In this document: one piece after another, positions 59,603 through 64,000 of the stretch
How the letters are laid out: every line of letters begins with the position of its first letter
Position numbering within the stretch: the first letter of the stretch is position 1
DNA from: Corythoichthys intestinalis
Lineage: Eukaryota; Chordata; Actinopteri; Syngnathiformes; Syngnathidae
Length of the DNA: 64,000 nucleotides
Assembly (NCBI RefSeq): GCF_030265065.1
Contig: NC_080395.1
Coordinates: 4,290,001-4,354,000, forward strand
Direction of reading: 5' to 3'
Translations under genes and position numbers: made by a program
Notes under the pieces: generated by a model
What the model was told of the DNA's origin: nothing
Databases searched by the model: none
What the model saw: the letters and a program-made list of their open reading frames with translations, nothing else

Positions 59603-62580
59603 TCTCAAAAAAAAAAAAAAAAAAAAAACACAGGTCACACAATGTGAAGCTTAAAGGGTTTGGGGGACAATTGGCCCTAACCCAATTCTTTACCCTCCGC
59701 TTAACTAGACACAAGGGTATTGCGATAACTAGCTAGTAACCTTTGCTATGTGTGGAAGTCATTTAAAGTTGTAAATCAATCGTTAAAGTTGTTAAAATTT
59801 CTCCCGTTATTGCATTAGTTCCCTTCTGTCTACTTTAAACATGTGTAAGTTTTAAAACTGTTTCATCATTTAAAGATAGATTTAAGTTAAGATTTTGCCG
59901 ATTTAGGAGCATTTTAGATTAAAAAAAAAATTACTTAGGTTCGCTAGGAAGGATCTCTACATCAGGGCCTTCCTGAGAGGTCTACTGCTTTAAGATGGCG
60001 GCTGTTTACAAACGCATGTAGTCCTTAAAACATGTTGGCAATGCAGCAGTGTCTGTCCTTTGCATCTAGTTCTATAATATGATATCTACCGTGTCATGTG
60101 GGCGTAGTTTGTCGGCTATGGCTGCAGTCAGGTATTATTGGAGCCACCTAGCATCGCGGTTGCAACGGCGTCTTCCCCACTCCTGCTCAGCTCTCGTCCC
60201 CGTGAGTCCGTTTCTCTCAGACTTTTTTTTTTATTCAACCAACTTAGTAACGCATAGTAACGCACGCCTTTCCCGCCTCAGTAACGGTAACGGCGTTGCC
60301 AAGATGAGAAAAGTAATTAATTAGATTACTCATTACTGAAAAAAATAACGCCGTTAGTAACGCCGTTATATTGTAACGCCGTTATTAACAACACTGGTTA
60401 TGAGCAGTTAAAAATCCTCAATTCTTGTTTCTATATGTTTTTGATAGTAAACGTAAGTGTTCCGAAAAATATATAAACACATCTTTGGGAGTGAATGAGT
60501 TAATTTTGTTTTGTTTTCAGATTTGCTGTCGCGTTTTCCTATAAGCAATTCTTTTTTTATTTGATTTTTTTTGTGTGTGTGTGTGTTCCATTTGTTTGTT
60601 TTTTTTTATTCATCTGTTCTGTGATTTTTTAACGTTTAGTCATTTTTAGTTGTTTTGTTTGTGTTTTGTGCACTTGTTCTTGGATTTGCCTTTGTGCTTT
60701 TGGAATTTTCGGACTCCACTTCATTTCACTTTAGAGAACTTACCTTGATTTTTTAGAAGCCTTGACCACCAACAGTAGCTTTTCGAGCCCCAAAGGCGAT
60801 TGGGAGAAGCTGGCAAGATTGAAGGACTTCATGGTTTCATCGTCTGTCAGTAAGAAAAAGGCCAGGGCCGACCACATGTCATTTGACATTTTAAGCCAGG
60901 ACAGACATCCTGAATCTAGTTCCTGCTGGATCTGCTTTAGCAAGGAGTCGTCCTTCAACTCGTTTAGGCAGTAGAACAAGTTGACATTCTTCTCTGGAGT
61001 GTTTCGTTTGATCCTTTTCTTGATCAACTCGACTGTCTCTGACTTGCTTTGCCCGCAGTCCTGAGGAGCCTTCAGGAGTTCCCCCACGAGTTCCTGGTTG
61101 CACGGCAAGGAGAGGCCAAAGAGGAAGCGGAGGAATAGGTCCAGGTTTCCTTCACTCTCCGAGGCTTTCTGGAGAGCTGACTGGTGGACCTTAGTGATTG
61201 TCCTCTGCTTATAAGTCATGAATATTTTATTCCATACTGAATCCTGCTCTGAACCAGCCAGAATGTTGTTGTTGTCATGAAAAAGGCAAATCATCACGTG
61301 TAATGCGGCCATATACTCCTGGATGGTCAGATGAACGAACTGAAACATCTTCTGTTTCTTTCTCCTGAGCGGAGGGACCTCCTTAAAGACCTCAGTGAAT
61401 ATTCCGGAGTGTTTTGCAGCTTGACTGTAATCAAAACCGCTGTCCACCAGGTCTTTCTCGTAGAAGATCTGACAGTTATTCATGGTGTGGTCAAAGGCCA
61501 GCTTTGCGAGTGCTTTCACGTCAAGGATGTACTTATTTGTATTTCTCTCCTTGGAGTTTTCCAGTAGGTGACCTATTAACGCTGAGTACATGTCAGTCAG
61601 CGTTGTGGGAAGCTCTCCCTTCTTCCCTTTGTCTAAATGATGCTGAAGAACTGTGGCGGTGAGCCAGCAGAAGATTGGAATGTGGCACATGATGAAGATA
61701 TTTCGAGATTTCTGAATGTGCTCAACGACGTGCTCCTTATTTGGGAACTTTTTCCTGAAGTACTCCAGCTTCCGGGAATCGCTGAATCCTCTCACCTCTG
61801 TTCTGCTGTCTATGAGGTCAGAGGGGATATCGCAGGCTGCCGCGGGCCGCGTGGTGATCCAAACCCTGGCGCACGGAAGCAGGTTCCCTTTGATGAGATA
61901 CGCCAACAGTACCTCCAGCGGGTAGCTTTCCCTCACGTCCATGTCCACTTTCCTCACTTTCTTCAAGTCGATTTTGAAGTTGCACTCGTCCAGTCCGTCA
62001 AGGATAAACAAGATCTTGATCCCGCTGCTTTCAAAGTCCCGCTTCCCAGAAGTTTGCAGGTTGACAAATATATTGTTCAGTCTCTCGCTCATGTGCCTGT
62101 CTCCGCAGACAAAAGTTTGGATCAGCTCGACCAACGTAAAGCTCTCCCCTTTCTCCATGTTTAACTCGCGGAAAGTGAAAGGAAATATGAAGTCCACGTC
62201 CTGGTTGGTACAACCACTTGCCCAGTCCGACACAAACTTTTGAATCAGGAAGGTTTTTCCTATTCCTGCAAACCCGACGGTGAGCATCGTGCGTATCGGT
62301 CGCCGGTTCCCGTCAGGTCTTTTGAAGATGTCGCATGGCAGGATAGACTCCTTTGCCGCAGTGGCACTGGTCTCCATCTGAAGGACCTCGTGCCGCTCGT
62401 CGGGGATGACGTCGGCCCCGTAGGTGACGTCCAGCTCCGTGTAGACATCCTCCAGAGACTGCTGCTTCCAGCGCTCAGTGGTGCCCTCAGATGCAAAGCT
62501 GTATAAACCCTTCAAGTGTTCTTGCAGGTTCCCCTTCAATCGGTTAATCTGATTATCATCATGGACGGAGACGACGGCAC
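53246..62580 (-). CDS. Gene C: FISNA-NACHT-LRR receptor (5' end outside window)
   Basis: Third paralogue. Exons seen: 62580-60744 (FISNA-NACHT), 58101-57931, 56864-56691, 56359-56186, 55850-55677, 55134-54961, 54627-54454, 53511-53338 (LRR) and 53264-53246 (terminal, ending FNLWV and TAA). The visible coding length is 3,071 nt; with a 256-nt PYD exon as in A and B the frame closes exactly at 1,108 aa. Intron DNA that flanks the PYD exon in A and B is present at 63570-63800, so the PYD exon is expected just beyond 64000. The NACHT donor is a strong AG|GTAAGT. Walker A GFAGIGKT and Walker B ILFILDGLDE are intact. It is closest to gene A in the FISNA half and in its LRR introns. Confidence 0.83.
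53338..53511 (-). CDS. Gene C last LRR exon
   Basis: Acceptor tttgttgcag, donor CAA|GTAAGA; 174 nt. Encodes LSYCGITSKGCVSLAEALKL and LQELNLSNNQIEEKQNRVLL, ending YSLKTV. Confidence 0.86.
53584..54209. mobile_element. hAT element, gene C copy of 20905-21655
   Basis: Starts taggggtgcacgata after gctgaaag (53576-53583), the complement of the ctttcagc duplication in gene A. The right end is cut short near 54209 and lacks the second duplication. Confidence 0.78.
54454..54627 (-). CDS. Gene C LRR exon 6
   Basis: 174 nt; acceptor tttgttgcag, donor CAA|GTAAGG. Encodes LEQCEITSKGCVSLAEALT and LQELDLTRNDLSDEGVEIL. Confidence 0.86.
54961..55134 (-). CDS. Gene C LRR exon 5
   Basis: 174 nt; acceptor tttgttgcag, donor CAA|GTAAGG. 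Encodes LSKCGITHKGCVSLAEALK and LQELDLTRNNLSDEGVEIL. Confidence 0.87.
55306..55530 (-). repeat. tRNA-derived SINE, inverted copy
   Basis: Same SINE as 18540-18760, in the same orientation relative to its host gene, inside a gene C LRR intron. Confidence 0.65.
55677..55850 (-). CDS. Gene C LRR exon 4
   Basis: 174 nt; acceptor tttgttacag, donor CAA|GTAAGG. Encodes LYKCGITSKGCVSLAEALK and LQELDLKYNDLSDKGVEIL. Confidence 0.86.
56186..56359 (-). CDS. Gene C LRR exon 3
   Basis: 174 nt; acceptor tttgttgcag, donor CAA|GTAAGG. Encodes LFNSGITHKGCFSLAEALK, where the usual cysteine before the GIT motif is serine, and LEELDLSYNDLLDKGVEIL. Confidence 0.86.
56691..56864 (-). CDS. Gene C LRR exon 2
   Basis: 174 nt; acceptor tttgttgcag, donor AAA|GTAAGG. 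Encodes LEKCKITSKGCVSLAEALK and LQELELRWNDLSDEGVEIL. Confidence 0.87.
57700..57790 (-). pseudogene. LRR intron flank with its exon lost (gene C)
   Basis: Counterpart of 16779-16900 in gene A: the intron 3' flank is joined directly to the next intron block, with the LRR exon missing. Confidence 0.55.
57797..57895 (-). mobile_element. Truncated Harbinger-type end (gene C)
   Basis: Starts gggccaaaatataccgg at the same intron position as the copies in genes A and B, then breaks off into the first LRR intron. Confidence 0.6.
57931..58101 (-). CDS. Gene C LRR exon 1
   Basis: 171 nt, one codon shorter than in A and B. Acceptor gtgttctccag, donor CTC|GTAAGG. Encodes LSRCRLDKGSCHLLASVL and LRHLNLGLNHLSDEGVEIL. 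Confidence 0.85.
58724..60499. mobile_element. TTAA-flanked MITE (gene C copy), split by a hAT
   Basis: TTAA at 58720-58723 and 60500-60503. About 281 bp remain once the nested 1.49-kb hAT is discounted. Same site as in A and B. Confidence 0.6.
58910..60396. mobile_element. hAT element with a repeated left half
   Basis: Begins cagtgctgttaat and ends ttaacaacactg, with a perfect 8-bp duplication gttatgag (58902-58909, 60397-60404). A second left end (cagtgttgttaatttt) starts at 59433 and repeats the first 500 bp, including long A runs and, in the second copy, a TA microsatellite. No transposase is seen. Confidence 0.82.
60744..62580 (-). CDS. Gene C FISNA-NACHT exon
   Basis: 1,837 nt after acceptor tttcttgcag, ending AG|GTAAGT. 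FISNA TTERWKQQ and VYTELDVTYG, Walker A GFAGIGKTFL, Walker B ILFILDGLDE, VWITTRPAAA, HD2 FQFVHLTIQEYMAAL. The stretch after HD2 (LAGSEQDSVWNKIFMTYKQR) is unlike A and B, which share VLDDSGWLLKKVAEL. Confidence 0.88.
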
Positions 62581-63800
62581 CTGCAAGAAAGCAGCAGTTA
62601 CCCATTATGGAAAAAATATAAACACCTTGCAACCAAGCACACAGCCACAAGTGACATGAATAGGTAAATGTCCCACCCTCACATCACAGACAATGACAGA
62701 CAGTTTCTATGTGTGAATCAAGGCACTTTCTCTTCCTATCTGTTAAGGACAAAACAATTCCACTGAACATCTAAAAATTAATTGATAGGTTGACTTTTAT
62801 GTGATATTCATGTGTGAATTTCGAAATAGTTTGAAAATGGCTATTCGTTAACAATAGAATATATATATTTTTTTCATTTTTCAGATCGACCGTCTGCCAG
62901 AGCTCCAAGGGCTGAGAGGGCGAGAGGTACAGCCAGAGGCATGAACAGAACCCCTCCCAGATGTAAAAGATGACGTTTCATTTCATTGAAATGAATAGAG
63001 AGTGTGATTTTTCGAGTTTTGCGATAATATTGTGGATTGTTTACACAATATTGTCAAAAAGTGTCGTTTTTGGAATGTAAATGACACCGTGTTCATTTGC
63101 TCAGCCTCGATGTGCAACGTCAAATCGAAGCTAAGATGTTCAATTTTAATGATTAGTTGTCAAAACCTTACTGAGATTAATAGTTTACCAGTCATCAAGC
63201 AATGTGTGTGATTTTCTATATTTGGCATGTGAAAATTTTCTTCGACTTAAACTGGTGATGACACTTTCAAAAATGTAAGAAATTTCTGGGAAAAAAATTC
63301 ATGACATTTGATGATTTAAGATTTAAAATATGTGCAACAAGGCACCGTTTTTGGGGGGTGGTTTATAAATACTGATAGAAAAATCAAGCCCTAATTTCAC
63401 AAAAATTGCTCGGAGTGTAAAAGGTTAAAAATGAGATAAATCCCTCCCGTTCTTTGAGATGCGGAGACAAACACCACGCCAATGATTAGTTGGAGTAGCA
63501 ATTTAATTTTATGATGTAATTTTTATGATAAGTGAACTGTTTTTAATTCATATAAACTGCTGTCATGTGCTGAAAAAAAAATCAATGTACTGTTTGAACT
63601 GATCAATGACTTTTTTTTTTTTTTAAGAACCTAAGGATTTATTTTAAATTCTTAATTATTTCTCATGTTTCCCATGTGTGGCTCAAAATGACCTCACCTA
63701 TTGCTCCAGTGATGCATTCCAGAGAAATAAATGAGATGAGGAAGAGCTATTGATGAGATTTCGATAAGAGCTTAGCATTCTCAGATATGTCTTGGATCAG
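62581..63800 (-). other. Gene C intron upstream of the NACHT exon
   Basis: Matches gene A's PYD-NACHT intron without the MITE at 10257-10859. The 63570-63800 part is the segment that lies within 300 bp of the PYD exon in A and B. Confidence 0.65.
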
Positions 63801-63802
63801 TG

Positions 63803-64000
63803 TTTTTCAACCGGTGTGCCGCGGCAGACTAGTGTGCCGTGAGAGATGGTCAGTTGTGCCGCGAAAAGTTATCCAATATCGCATTTTTTTTTTTTTTTAC
63901 GTCGTCGGGTGGAGTTTGTAACAGTCACCTCCTTAAATGGTCTTCCTCCCGACATCCACCACGTGGTGGCGCTGCTTTATTTACATTGAATATGTCCTTC
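63803..64000. mobile_element. hAT-type element, left end
   Basis: Begins cagtgtttttcaaccggtgt and continues gccgcggcagac, a widespread vertebrate hAT terminus. Truncated by the window edge. Confidence 0.65.

Overview
The window is teleost fish nuclear DNA. The evidence is a cluster of fish-type NLR immune-receptor genes (pyrin domain, FISNA plus NACHT, then leucine-rich repeats carried on equal 174-nt exons) set among many fish-type repeats (hAT and PIF/Harbinger MITEs, L2-like LINEs, a tRNA-like SINE). A percomorph is likely; I cannot name the species from sequence alone.

Layout: 1-6.0 kb holds decayed transposons (Tigger/pogo-like, hAT, a PIF-like MITE and a 2-kb element with long inverted repeats). 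Gene A (+ strand, about 6.1-22.4 kb) has a conserved non-coding first exon, a PYD exon, a FISNA-NACHT exon, eight LRR exons and a tiny terminal exon. 22.4-31.1 kb is mobile-element DNA. Gene B (- strand, about 43.4-31.1 kb) has the same architecture with five LRR exons, so A and B are tail to tail. 43.5-46.7 kb is a 3.2-kb hAT-type element packed with other elements. 47.6-51.2 kb contains an orphan copy of the last LRR exon and 3' end (fragment D), bracketed by two inverted MITE copies. Gene C (- strand, from beyond 64 kb to about 51.5 kb) shows its FISNA-NACHT exon and seven LRR exons; its PYD exon should lie just right of the window.

The exon models were built from splice motifs and phases read by hand. 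Summed coding lengths are multiples of three: gene A 1,170 aa, gene B 984 aa, and gene C 1,108 aa if it has a PYD exon of the same length as A and B. This supports all three being intact. Function is inferred from the family: PYD recruits pyrin-domain adaptors such as ASC, FISNA-NACHT is an ATP-dependent oligomerisation switch, and the LRR array is the sensor or autoinhibitory part.

The paralogues serve as each other's empty-site controls, so insertions can be ordered. A TTAA-flanked MITE and a Harbinger element precede all three genes; a hAT insertion and loss of one LRR exon are shared by A and C only; other elements are private. Other notable points are serial degenerate PYD exons upstream of the real one in A and B, a mosaic relationship of A to B and C across the NACHT exon, and variable gene 3' ends.
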